Assembly: GCA_940337035.1 (NCBI GenBank)
Contig: CALNHX010001912.1
Coordinates: 117,501-181,500 of the forward strand
Reading direction: 5' to 3'
DNA: 64,000 bases
Source: Agriotes lineatus
Taxonomy: Eukaryota; Arthropoda; Insecta; Coleoptera; Elateridae
Shown here piece by piece: positions 44,880-56,000 of this stretch. Every line of letters begins with the position of its first letter. Positions within the stretch are counted from its first letter, which is position 1. The notes below the pieces were generated by a model. That model saw nothing but the letters and a program-made list of their open reading frames with translations. It was not told where the DNA came from and did no database searches. Both the position numbers and the translations under genes were made by a program.

Positions 44880-46450
44880 CCATGCAAATTATCGGTAAAA
44901 TTAATTTAGGCCGCAATACGGCGGATAATACAAACATTCTAAAAGAGAGAGACAGCAAAGTTACGAAGGGCGTCGCGGAGGCAATTAAGAAAAGAGATAT
45001 TAATTTAGCGGAGGACGAACCGGTACTGAGCACTAGACGGGCTCCAAAAGCAAATACGTCGGTACAGAGCGATACAATCCTAACTGGGCTAACGTTCAAC
45101 CCCGAAGTTTTGCTCTAAATGACGTTGTAACGCTACTCAAAATAATTTCTAAGGGTCGGAGCAACGTACGTTTGCGTGGCCACACTAAACATGTCGATGT
45201 CCTTAATATTAAAACGCATCAAGGTATTCCCATAAGATATTAATTATAGCAAACGCTTGGATCTGCTCTATATCCGGTTTTGACCGATACAAACTAATTA
45301 ATCAATTCGCGGCGATTAGAAGGTGAAGCAATCGGCACCCGTAAGAAGGTTATGAGCCCCAGCCCAAAACTACTAACTTCGCGTCACAAGGCTGACGTGC
45401 AAATGGCGGCGACCGGGGACCGCAAAGAAATGTAAGTACAGATTTAAATTTGAAATAAATAAGTGAAAGACCTAACACACGGTTTGCAGGGGGGTTCCAC
45501 GGAGGGCAACGGCCAGCGGGGCCGCTAACAACTCGTAGCTCCTGCGCGAGGGAGATCTACACCTATGCTGGATAATTGAAAGCGCCTACAATACAGGCAA
45601 CGACCCAGTCTGGAGCAGAACTCCAAAAATTGGCTCCGGTAGGTCTATCTGACATTAATTTACTATTTAATTAAACTGCACAAGATGGCCGCTTGAAATT
45701 TTGCAACAGCCCTATCATAACAATTAATCTAACATAATCAAAAGCATGCACGGGGCAGAACACATATTTTTAACTATACGAAGCGCTGCTGTTCGATCAC
45801 AAAACTCAGCAGGCGCAGTGGGCAATAACTTAAGCTAACGTCTTGCCTGCAGGAAGGTACGTCGAAGGCCAATCCTTCCGATCGCTCCCAGGCAATCTGG
45901 CACAGTTGGGGCCACATGGGGGGGGGGGGGCGAAGGCCACGACAGCAGCGATCGAAGGCGAGGCAAACTATGGACGCCGTGAGTGACGTAGAGGTAAGCG
46001 GGACACTATCGCCTATTCCCAGGCGTAGCCCACGGGGGTTGTAGATTGTACAGGCATTACGTCAATTTCAGGGGTCCAGATTGACGGGATGGATTACAGC
46101 CAAGAGCGACAGAGCGGGAAGTATTCAATCTCCAACGGGAGGTGTCCAACCCGACCGGAGGTGGCTATAAGCGTACAATACCCATATGTATTCCCGAATA
46201 AGAAAATAAGGCCTTTTCTTACCTGACGATGGTATTTAGCCAAGGGAAAGTGCAAGAATAATGCTGGCCTCAGACGAATCCGCAGTTGCGAACGACGTAA
46301 GTACAGCCAAATCAAATACGAACGTCTTAAGGCACATGTGCTTTGTAGATCCTCCAAGGAATCGAAACGGAGCGAAGCTACACTAATTAGCTCATAAATT
46401 ACGCACACAGCCGAGGCACTAGCAGCCTGCACCAAGTTTAAAATGGGAAA
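44880..46450. other. GC-richer block of unknown origin
   Basis: Clearly less AT-rich than the surroundings, with a G(12) run at 45919. A 78-codon frame at 44882 (KKRDINLAEDEPVLSTRRAP) and a 113-codon minus frame at 46094 carry no domain I know. No terminal repeats were found. It may be an old element or a gene fragment. Confidence 0.3.
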
Positions 46451-47580
46451 AAGAGCTCAAGAATCCACCAGTTACCAGTTATCAAAACTTTCCAGAATTT
46501 TGGACAGAGATACAAAACACCCTGAAGAAATTTGACTGCATTAAGAGATATCCTTATCTAGCAACAAAAGGAATAGTTCAATATAAATGTAATAAGAGTT
46601 GCCTAGCCGCTATACTTAAATATCTGTAGAAATGTAATCCAGAATAAATTTAATTTGTAAAATATGGGTAATTATTCGAAGAGTTGCTTACGAAACTGCT
46701 TGATAATTATAGGGAAATATTTAAAACTAGTGTACCGCTAACCAAACCTAACTTGAAGCATGCGGAAAATTCCAAAAGCCACCTATTAATACTTAAGGAT
46801 AGAAATTCAACTAGCGAATGTTTGCACATACAGGGGTCGCTCCAAAAGTACCGTAACAGTAGGTAATCAACTAATGTAAATAATAATATTCAATATATAC
46901 TGTTAAAAATAGTTTAATATTAATTCTCACTATGACAAGAACGGAGGATACAATGGTCGAAAAACCACCAGCCACATCAATCAATAACAAAATTAAGAAC
47001 ACCAAACTAAAAGACACGTGTTCTCTTTCACAATAAGTATCAATCAACATCGCTTGCTTTCTTTCTCTTTAGACACAACAAGCATCAGAATTACACTTTA
47101 ATGTCTAATAGAGGAACTTATATTTCTGGTAGTTCTGGAGTATACACTTTTGGACTATGACACACTTTTAAACAAAATTTCGAATGATGTTTTTATCCTA
47201 AATTTAACTTTCTTGAATTTTTTATTTAATATATACTTATTAAAATTAAAAATAATAACTCGACTTATTCAATTATTTAATTTAAAGCATCAATGATGTA
47301 GCTATTATTATGAAAACAGCTTTGTGACATATAACGGAGGTATATATACATCTATACCTTCATAACTTTTATACTTAAAAATTATATATCTTAACAAAAT
47401 TGTCATGATTGATAGAAATAAAAACATACTTGTGTGTAAATATGAAGTAAATAATATTTAAGCCAAGGTTTAGAAAATTGTGTTGAGAAACCAGAATAGG
47501 TACTTGTTTTTTTCTTTTTTTTTTGAATGACATGATACTTTTTACAATAAAGGGCCAATTTATAGCTATTAACATATCTA
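46451..47580. other. AT-rich stretch, no gene
   Basis: GGGGTCGCTCCAAAAGTACC at 46832 is a sharp local GC rise and may be an element end. Nothing else recognisable. Confidence 0.3.
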
Positions 47581-47585
47581 GGAAT

Positions 47586-47676
47586 GTTATGAGTATCATA
47601 ACTGCCGCAGATGTTTTGAAATCCGAGCTCGTAGAGCGAGGATTTTAAAACTTCTAAGGCAGTTATGATTCATAAC
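47586..47676. repeat. Hairpin MITE-like palindrome
   Basis: GTTATGA, ATCATAACTGCC and AAATCC face GGATTT, GGCAGTTATGAT and ATAAC around GAGCTCGTAGAGCGA. Stem about 40 bp with few mismatches. Confidence 0.7.
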
Positions 47677-47691
47677 ATCCGTGATTTGTTC

Positions 47692-47834
47692 AATAGTTTA
47701 TCGGTTGCTATATGGTTATGGTTGCCATGTAGGGTAATATTATTTAACCCTACAGATAAGTTATGATCTAGTTACCAGCCTACTTTTGTATATGTAAACA
47801 AAGGCTAAATATCCTGAAACCGATAAAAACTATT
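47692..47834. mobile_element. Small MITE, 143 bp
   Basis: Ends AATAGTTTATCGGTT and, from the right, AATAGTTTTTATCGGTT. Internal sequence is AT-rich and non-coding. It abuts the palindrome at 47586-47676. Confidence 0.5.
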
Positions 47835-48109
47835 ATCTTATGCTTGTTCTATTTATTGAACTTTGTTCGGCATGGGGCAATAGCTGGTTATAGTATAATA
47901 TACTTGTGAGAAATTTACTCGTTCTTATGTAAAACAATCATCGCTATTAAATAACTTTTCCCAATTAGTCTACAGAAGATAAAGACCGACTTGAGCAGAA
48001 CTTAAATTATTATTAGTCTATTACCCAAACTGCCAAATCTTTTTTTAATAAATTTCTATTACGGGAAAAAGTCAAGAGTTGGCAACACTGTATGGTTCAC
48101 TGGTCATAA

Positions 48110-48198
48110 GTGACGCCAGTGACGGTGACTTTTCACATAGTGTACACACTGAGTGTAATTTGCTGAATATTGCTTCTTCTAATTTCTTGTTATTCAGT
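48110..48198 (+). other. Probable 5' non-coding exon of the zinc-finger gene
   Basis: A strong donor (CAGT|GTAAGT, GT at 48199) pairs with the acceptor TTTTCAG ending at 48277, giving a 79-bp intron. The exon has no long open frame, so it would be 5' UTR. The left limit is not visible; a transcription start near 48110 is a guess. Confidence 0.45.
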
Positions 48199-48321
48199 GT
48201 AAGTACAAATATTAGATCTCAGTTATAGGTAGGACATTTTTTAAGGATAATAACCAACTTAACCAAATTGTTTTCAGATATTGCATTCAATAAATCCAAA
48301 CCATTAATTTTTGTTATCGCA

Positions 48322-49581
48322 ATGAACGTGAAGCAGGAATTACTTGATAATAATTTACATAGTGTAATAACAACTAGGTTAGATGAACAGCTGATAAAAG
48401 TTGAAAATAATACAGTCGCAAACTTAAATGTGCAACAAGAGATCACAATCAACGACACAGCTTATCATGGATTGAATATTAAGCAGGAGGAACTTGATAT
48501 AAAAGATGAATTGCTTGTTACGTGTACAGAAGGTGGAGACCTTTTAGAAGAACAGTTTGTGTGCAAGCTAGGTGAATATGAAACAGAAGATGCGATTAAT
48601 TTCTTGAAACATAATATGATGGCTCATACGAAACAATTTCACCCATGTTCCATTTGTGACTATATAGCAACAGAGAAAAATCAGTTGGTTATACATATGA
48701 AAACACATACAAGTGAAAAACCATATTCGTGTTCTATTTGTGAGTTCAAAGCGGCACTGAAAGTTGAGTTAGTTGACCATATGAGAACCCATACAAAAGA
48801 AAAACTGTATTCATGTAAAGTTTGTGAATATAAAGCAGCAAAAAGAAGTAGATTATCTGTCCATATGAGAAAACATACTGGAGAGAAACCTTATTCATGT
48901 TCTGTTTGTGAATATAAAGCAGCACTAAAATTTCGGTTAAGTCTACATATGAAGACGCACACAGGAGAAAAACCTTATTCCTGTTCTGTATGTGGATTTA
49001 AAACAACAAGGAAAGATAATTTAGTCAACCACGTAAAGACACATACTGGAGAAAAACCATATTCCTGTTTTGTTTGTGGATATAAAACAGCAAGGAAAGA
49101 TAATTTAATTCTACATATGAAGACACATATGGGCGAAAAACCTTATTCATGCGCTACTTGCAAGTATTCCTGTTCTATTTGTAAATATAAAACAGCATAT
49201 AAACATTGTTTAGTTATACATATGAGAACACACACAGGAGAAAAACCTTATTCATGTTCTGTTTGTCAGTTCAAAGCAGCAAGAAAAGATACATTAGTTC
49301 TACATGTGAAGACACATACTGGCAAAACACATTCTTGTACTGTGTGTAAATATAAAACGGCACATAAACATTCTTTTGTTATACATATGAGAACACACAC
49401 AGGAGAAAAACCTTATTCATGTTCTGTTTGTAAGTTAAAAACAGCAAGGAAAGATACGTTAGTTCTACATATGAAGACACATACTGGCAAAAAACATTCT
49501 TGTTCCATGTGTAAATATAAAACAGTACGGAATAATAATTTGGTTAGGCATATGAAAACACATACAAAAGAAAAACCTTAG
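48322..49581 (+). CDS. C2H2 zinc-finger protein, 11 fingers, array cut short by a nonsense change
   Basis: The 419-residue protein has an acidic N-terminal region (residues 1-105) and then 11 C2H2 fingers joined mostly by TGEKPYSC linkers, the pattern of nuclear DNA-binding regulators. A stub YSCATC between fingers 6 and 7 looks like the remains of a deleted finger. Four short motifs of the SUMO-acceptor type (hydrophobic-K-x-E) lie in the N region: VKQE at 3, IKVE at 25, IKQE at 53 and IKDE at 60. No ZAD domain is visible. I start at 48322 (GCAATGAACG), just downstream of a splice acceptor ending 48277; the in-frame ATG at 48268 straddles that acceptor. The reading frame stops at TAG 49579-49581, where homologous fingers have TAT (Tyr). 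Target genes are unknown. Confidence 0.85.
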   Translation: MNVKQELLDNNLHSVITTRLDEQLIKVENNTVANLNVQQEITINDTAYHGLNIKQEELDIKDELLVTCTEGGDLLEEQFVCKLGEYETEDAINFLKHNMMAHTKQFHPCSICDYIATEKNQLVIHMKTHTSEKPYSCSICEFKAALKVELVDHMRTHTKEKLYSCKVCEYKAAKRSRLSVHMRKHTGEKPYSCSVCEYKAALKFRLSLHMKTHTGEKPYSCSVCGFKTTRKDNLVNHVKTHTGEKPYSCFVCGYKTARKDNLILHMKTHMGEKPYSCATCKYSCSICKYKTAYKHCLVIHMRTHTGEKPYSCSVCQFKAARKDTLVLHVKTHTGKTHSCTVCKYKTAHKHSFVIHMRTHTGEKPYSCSVCKLKTARKDTLVLHMKTHTGKKHSCSMCKYKTVRNNNLVRHMKTHTKEKP

Positions 49582-49745
49582 TTCTGTTCAGTTAATCAAT
49601 ACGAATCTGCAAAGAAAAAAAACCTTATTCGTATTTTATTTTTTATTGTTCCAAGCAGAAAGTATTAAATTCTATTTGCGAGTGTAAAGCTGCAGAATAA
49701 CATACTTTGATAACGCATATGAGGAAATACACAGGCAAAATTTGA
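49582..49745 (+). pseudogene. Decayed zinc fingers 12 and 13 behind the zinc-finger stop codon
   Basis: Right after the stop, FCSVNQYESAKKK lines up with the finger start YSCSVCQFKAARK of the array, with the second Cys codon TGT replaced by AAT. Further on, in a shifted frame with one stop, SICECKAAE and HTLITHMRKYTGK match a further finger. The ancestral array was therefore longer; this is direct sequence homology, while the timing is inference. Confidence 0.7.
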
Positions 49746-50032
49746 AATTGAAAGAAGTCAAACTAAAACTATTTGAAAGGTATGAGTTATACAATTCTAT
49801 TCTTTACAGAAAAATTGAGTAGCAGTGGAGAAATTGAACTATAATACGTTAACATAAAAGCATTATATCTCACTTCTGACTTATATAACATCCAAGGTGC
49901 CTAATAATTCGTAAATTTCATACTGTGTATCCTTCTATTTCAAACCAGTTCATTTGCTATATTGTAAAAATTAATTTAAAGTTAAATTTAACTTTTTGTT
50001 GCAGATGATTATGTAATAGTTTTTATATCATT

Positions 50033-50038
50033 AATAAA
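50033..50038 (+). terminator. Candidate poly(A) signal of the zinc-finger gene
   Basis: AATAAA followed within 30 bp by a GT-rich run (TTTTGTGTATATTTGTGG). It lies 450 bp past the stop codon, a plausible 3' UTR length. Confidence 0.45.
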
Positions 50039-50504
50039 ATGTATGCTTTTGTGTATATTTGTGGTACGATAATGCATATCACAAGTTATTTGTTGTTTGA
50101 CAGTTCCTCAAGTTGGGCAAGTATAGATGGTCTTGAGCCTGAGTTACATTATATTTTTTTCAACTAGAAACAAGTTCAATATAGGGTGATCAGTGATCAC
50201 CTCTTAGGGTTCACTTGGAGTCTCGGGGATTCTATATCACTTCTCCGAGCTCCGGTCGATTTTACCTTTTCTTCACCATCTTTTGATTAAAACAAAACAC
50301 TTAAAATTTTCCATCTTTGTTATATGCTGCTTCTAAGAGCTTTTTACTTAAATCAAGTTGTGAACTATTACGAGTAAGTCATGTTATCGTGGAAATAAAC
50401 ACTTAACATCAAATAAATGTCAAATTATAATCTAATGTTTGCTGTTTACTTGATATTTAAGTTTAATAGTTAACAACTTGATGCATGTTAAATGCTCTTC
50501 TTAA

Positions 50505-51112
50505 CCCTTCAGTACCCGTTCACGGTCTGTGAGACCGAGCAAACACATGATGCAGTATATTACTTAATGTTCTAGCGTTAGTTTACCGCCCATTTCACTA
50601 CCTTCCTATATATTGCCATTGAAGATCCGTATGCAGTTTTGAGTTCGTGCGTGCAGTGGTTTAAAAGTTATTTATAATTTCGGTTTCAGAGACCGAAGCG
50701 GGTACCCGAGTTGTTTTTATTTTTACATTTGATATACCACTAATGTGAGGAGAAGGAAGTATTTTCGGCATTTTTAGTAACACTGTTATACCAAAACATT
50801 ATTATAGTCATGGCAGATTTTATGAGAAAGAACAGGCGCGACTAGAACAGACGATGCGAGATATAATAGCGGAGGAGAATGTCGACAACGCGTTTTCTGA
50901 TGATGTGCGATTGTCTGACGAAGATAATTTATTGGAAACTAGGGAAATGAACAGTGACACTGAACAGGAAATATCTGATTATGAAGATATTAGTGAACAA
51001 GAAACTAATGCCATAAGATATCTCATTATTTTTATTCAGGTGGCAGAGGGTGTCGGACTGCGAGACCGGTGCGGGTACTGATGTCTTACAATTTTGAACG
51101 GGTACTGGAGGG
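50505..51112 (+). mobile_element. piggyBac-type MITE, 608 bp, TTAA target
   Basis: Ends CCCTTCAGTACCCGTTC and, from the right, CCCTCCAGTACCCGTTC, flanked by TTAA at 50501-50504 and 51113-51116. CCC...ends with a TTAA duplication are diagnostic of piggyBac. Near each end lies a second related motif (GAGACCG...GCGGGTACC and GCGAGACCGGTGCGGGTACT), as in piggyBac subterminal repeats. Inside is the start of a transposase (next entry). Confidence 0.9.
50811..51000 (+). pseudogene. piggyBac transposase N-terminal fragment
   Basis: The frame FYEKEQARLEQTMRDIIAEE then SDDVRLSDEDNLLETREM and SDTEQEISDYEDISEQETN has the acidic N-terminus typical of piggyBac transposases. It breaks off before the DDD catalytic region; the rest was deleted. 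Confidence 0.65.
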
Positions 51113-51183
51113 TTAATACGAGCACATAAGTGAGTTGAATTCCATGATGAAAAATTTTAAAGTTCATTTATTTTCCACCAAAG

Positions 51184-51325
51184 CCGGCAGTACGGCTGAG
51201 TGGTGTTGCATTTCTTTTGGCACTTGTAAAAGTTAAGCTTCAGTCTGCTTGGTCAGTACTTGGATGGGTGAACATCGGGAGAGCGGGCGCAGTGTTCTAG
51301 CTTAGATAGGCCCAACTGCCTCAAG
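51184..51325 (+). repeat. 5S rRNA-derived sequence (SINE or pseudogene)
   Basis: AGTTAAGCTT (51231-51240, box A) and GGTCAGTACTTGGATGGGTG (51251-51270, box C) keep the 5S internal promoter at close to native spacing. The flanks do not match 5S ends, so it is not a functional gene. Same origin as the head of the SINE at 12551-12790, but the bodies differ. Confidence 0.6.
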
Positions 51326-51339
51326 TATCTCCGCCAAAT

Positions 51340-51960
51340 TTTAAAAAATGCACATACCCTCAGTGTGTAAATGGTATAAGGGGTTACAGATTATGTATGC
51401 ACTCGTATGTAAATATTAAATTTATTGCAAATAATACACATGTTCTCTATCTATGTATGTATCTATATGGTAATTCTTTATAAGGGTCTCGCTTTGTTTT
51501 TGAATCTGAATTAGTTACTTTCTGAATTACAATTGAAAAAGGTGTAGATGTAATTTAACCTGCATTCTGATTTTTTTTGTGATTCGTACCTCTTGGATCA
51601 ATAATGGTGGAATTTTTATTTTCAAACCACGTTTTTTGTTGTATTAGAATTCAAGTGCTGAAATATTATTTTTAAGGTGTTTATTGTTATCTCTTTAAAT
51701 AAAGCATCTTAAAAGAGCCGATTTTTTTAATTCTTAACTCGCATTTAATAAAATAAAAGGTAAAACAATTTTCTTCTTTATTTAACAATAAGAAAGTGAA
51801 CGTAACTAAAAATCTTCAGTTTTTGGTCAGGTCCGCTTTAAGTATGACTTGCTTTATAATACTGTCAAGGTGACATTTGTCCAAAATGACAGTAAGATAA
51901 CGCGCAATAACAAACAAGTCTAAAATCTTATTTTAAGCGTTAGGGACTTCTTCGAAGAGG
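51340..51960. other. AT-rich spacer, no gene
   Basis: Nothing recognisable on either strand. Confidence 0.4.
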
Positions 51961-51989
51961 AGAAACGTCGGATAGGTCAAAGATGTCTT

Positions 51990-54900
51990 GGTTTGAATAA
52001 TGTGCTAATAGCGACTGAGAGTTGTCTTGTGAAGTGTTCTTGTGGTTCTGATACACTCAATGTCGTTGGAATCTACAGATCACATGACTTTTCGGTACCT
52101 ACGTTTTTAGAATACTTACATACTATACTAAATTTAATACATACTGAAGACACATTATTGGGCGGGGAGTCGAATATTGATTTACTCGACGATAATGCAG
52201 ACACACAAAATTATTTAAATTTACTTTCAGAATTTGGTTTTAAATCATTGATAAATTCTGCCACTAGACCCAACTTTAATATGAAGTTGGGTACATGCAT
52301 AGATCATCTGTTTTTTAAATCAAAAACTAAAGAAGTTCTTGGATCTGCTATAATTAAAGCTGACATAACTGACCATTACCCATCTGGTTTGCACTTTATT
52401 TCGACTCGATTGTAAAAAGAACGCCACTTTCATTAATGCCAGGGTTATTGATCGACAAAAATTGAACGGTCTACTTTCATGTGATATTTTTCAATCAGTT
52501 TACGAAAAATCTAATGTAGAACTAGCTTTTAATGACTTCTTATGGACTTTACAAAGAATTTTGAAATCTTGCACATATGAAACACAAATCTAAGTAAAAG
52601 AACCTTAAACCTTGGATAACCACAGGCCTCATTAAATCCATAAAAACAAGAAATAAAATGCACAAATTAATGAAAAATCAACCATTCAACACAAGATTGA
52701 AAAATAGGTATTTGAATTATCGTAAGAAATTGAGTGACCTAGCAATTACTAAAAGTAATTACTACGAAAGAAAGTTTTGAAAAAATAAGTTGAACGTGAA
52801 AAAACAATGGGAAACTATAAATGAAGCGACCAACATAAAATTAAACACAACAAGCATAGAAAGGGTAATAGGGGAAGACGGACTGGAAGTAACTGACAGT
52901 GCAAAAATTGCCGACACCATGAACAATTATTTTTCCACTGTTTCGAATGTGTCATTAGACAACGGCAAATATCAAAATGCTCAACCGTTCCCCCTTAAAA
53001 ATTCTTTGTGCACATTTGCATGGATACCACTTCAAGAGGCCAAAGTCAAATCGGAAATAGAATCCCTTCAAATGAACAAAAGTTGTGGATTGGATGGTAT
53101 TGACTGCAAAACTCTAAGGGAAAATGTTGACACATTTACGGGAGTTCTGACATAGGTACTTATTCAATATATCTGTAAGCAGTGGTATTTTTCATAGTAA
53201 ATTAGAGAAAGCAGTAGTATTTCCAATCTTCAAGGGTGGAAAGACGAGCGTTTGTGGAAATTACAGACCAGTGGCTTTGCTATCAATAATTTCAAAAGTC
53301 TTTGAAAAGATCATGTGTAAAAGGCTATTGCAATTCTTGGACAAACAAAATTATTTTTCTGAAAATCAGTATGGGTTTCTGCAAAACAGGTACGGTGTTA
53401 GCTCTCATTAAATTTACAAATTTAGTTATAAAATCTATTGACTGAGGAAATAGTGTAACAAGCCTTTTTCTGGATATAAGGAAAGCCTTTGACACTGTGC
53501 CATTTGATATACTTATGGAGAAACTATACGCTGTGGTAATTAGAGGTAATATACATATAGTCTTATTTTTTTGCTTTATGATTCAGAGCAGGTTTGCATT
53601 TGCATTTTTGTAACAGTCTAGGTAGTTGGTTACAAACAAAAAACTAGTAATGTCAAAACCCTGCTACAGCTGCCAGTGTGTTAGGCTATAAGAAGCATTA
53701 TACTCAAGAACGGATACAAATTACTGAACAATTAACATTAAATAAGGTATTTCTTTATTTTAAGAACCATTATTTACACATCATTGGTATAGAACTGTAC
53801 AGAAATGTCGTAAAACGTGTATACATTAATTTATCCTATTATTGCAGGCCAATCTCCTTCATGGGGTGTTAGTGCATCACCAATATAATGTACTATGTAA
53901 AAATATATTGTTAACTACTTGCTGATGATTTTTTTTACAGATTATTTATGTAAAATGTGTGACAGGTATTCCAAAATACTTTGATAGAACGTTTTCTTAA
54001 GATAAATGGTAATTTACCAAAATTTAGATGGATACACTTCAGGACAGTCGAAAGCTGATCACGAAGACGAATACTGCTCGTCTTCAGATTCTGTATCAGA
54101 TTCTTTCAAACTAATAATAAAATAACTCTTATCATACAATAGTTTCCTTGCATTCACAGTTTTGTACTTGTAACCTAGTTTTTTAATGTCTGGTATATTT
54201 ATTTTCACGACTTCCAGTATAATTTAGTAACTCCTTTGCTCATTGCAATAAAGTATCCAATGGAATTTTTTTTTTTTTGGGGAAATGCAGTATTGTGGAC
54301 CACTTTAAAACATCTTGAAATTGTTCACGCAGTTCTCTTTGTAACAGCAGCAGCAGCAATTTGAACTACCATTCCTGGAGCTAGTAATATCACAGAATAA
54401 GCAATTAACGTTAGGTGTTTATTCTGTGGTAGTATATTTAGGTGGGTACTAAGTACACACAAATCTTAAACTGCAGCTAACCTAAAATGATAGCTCCTGT
54501 GTATGAGGCAGAAGTGGTCTGTGATGCTGTATTTTAGCCATTTTTTTTTCCGTTGAAACCCCAACTTTTCTTCTCACTATCCTCCCTGAAACTGTATTCT
54601 TTACAAGCTACGGACTCTTTTATCTTATTCATACTTCGCAGTAGTTGTAAATTCGCTTTATTTAAACTCTTCAACAGAGTTGCGTTTGAAATCTAGTATT
54701 ATAAAAATTGTTGGAAAAGTAATATCTGTTTAATTCTTAAGAAATGCTTACATCAAAGATTTGAGATTTGATAGCTGTTTTATTTAAATTACAGTTGAGG
54801 TCTTTTATATTAGTAAAATAACGATTTACAGTTTCTTTAGTTTTACCTACTGTTAACACTGCTTTTACGTGATATTTTACAATGCATTAGTGCTCTTTAT

Positions 54901-56000
54901 GGAAGTGTCAACTTGACAATCACGGTGATCTTAATTTTGACTTTAGATATAGTTTGTAACTAACACTGTTGTACACTGTTAAAATAATATAAATGCAAAG
55001 CCTACCCTGAATCATAAAGATAAAAAATGGACTATAAGTGGCTCAATTCATTTTTAACAGACTGTGAACAATGTACAAAAGTAGGAACCTAGTACAGCAA
55101 TTTTAAGGCGATCTCTTGTAGTATTCCCCAGGGTTCTGTCTTGGGTCCTATTTTATTTCTTGTTGCGATAAATGATCTTTTCTCAGGCCCATTTAAGGGG
55201 ACAATTTTTACATTTGCGGACAATACTGCACTGGTGTATGCAAACCGAGATAATAATACAAATTACAGTGATAAGCGTATTCCATAAATGGTTTAGTTAT
55301 AACAGATTGTCTATTAACATTAATAAAACAAAATATATACATTTTCATCTAAAGCATAAGAAAGTATTTTCTCAAAATTGCACTTGCCCAGAAATTGAAC
55401 AAACAAATAAAATTAAATATTTAGGAATCATATTAGAAGAAAATTTGTCTTGGAAACACCATGTTAGTTCACTTTTGCAAAGATTGCAATTTATTAGGTA
55501 TAGATTTTATTTTGTTAGAAACGTATTTCCCAAATATATCTTGCGGATGATGTACCTAGCTCTAGTTATTGAACCTTTACTGAATTATGGGATTTCTATC
55601 TGGGGGGAGAGGGAATTTACAACACAACTCTCAATCCGCTGACAGTAATTCAAAAATCTTTCATTAGATGTGTAGCGAAGGTATCGCCACTGACCCACAC
55701 AGCGCCACTTTTTATCGACCTACATTTATTAAATTTAAAAAGTTTATATTGCACCAGTGTGTAAAATATTTTTCTTTAAGAGTAAATTTTTTCAGTTTCA
55801 AACACTCCAGTTTGCGATCAAAACTGGGAATTTATAAAGTTCCATTCTTTTACAAAACGTACTCGCAGAGATCTTTTAGCTACTTGGCGCCTAGCATTTA
55901 TAATAACATTCCAAGCGAAGTAAAACAAAGTAGACCTTATGTTTACAAAAAAAGTGAAAAAGTATTTCATAAACCACCCTGAAATATCAGAACATCTGCT
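51990..56000 (+). pseudogene. LINE (jockey/CR1-like), split by a DNA element
   Basis: Endonuclease end: LNVVGIYRSHDFSVPTFLEY, GESNIDLLDDNADTQNYLNL, CIDHLFFKSKTKEV and ADITDHYP (51993-52415). Linker and RT: MNKSCGLDGIDCKTL (53075), GNYRPVALLSIISKVFEKIM (53260), FSENQYGF, palm A SLFLDIRKAFDTVPFDILME (53460). After a 1.48-kb insertion: IPQGSVLGPILFLVAINDL (55115), palm C TFADNTALVY (55210), LSININKTKYIHFHLK, KYLGIILEENLSWKHH and the end region FSYLAPSIYNNIPSEVKQ (55880). The catalytic pair is ADN instead of ADD, and several stops are present. The 5' third is missing. Confidence 0.88.
53558..55034. mobile_element. TA-target DNA element with TAGTC termini and long inverted repeats, 1477 bp
   Basis: Left TAGTCTTATTTTTTTGCTTT and, from the right, TAGTCCATTTTTTATCTTTA both go on with ATGATTCAG.G.AGG, TTGCATTT and TAACAGT, giving imperfect arms of roughly 75 bp. 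TA flanks at 53556-53557 and 55035-55036. Removing the element and one TA restores the LINE frame (RGNIHKWLNSFLTDCEQ). The minus strand at 54060-54370 has an open stretch KKLGYKYKTVNARKLLYDKS and SLKESDTESEDEQYSSS that may be transposase-related. 53845-53890 carries the same tail repeat as 15112-15160. Confidence 0.85.

Noticed and set aside
44880..46450. LTR retrotransposon
   Set aside because: No pair of direct long terminal repeats, primer-binding site, gag or pol motif found.
48268..48321. Start of the zinc-finger protein at 48268
   Set aside because: It overlaps the TTTTCAG splice acceptor ending at 48277; the ATG at 48322 fits the spliced transcript and begins the Lys/Glu-rich region.
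51231..51273. Functional 5S rRNA gene
   Set aside because: Only boxes A and C are kept; the 5' and 3' stem sequences and the T-run terminator are absent.
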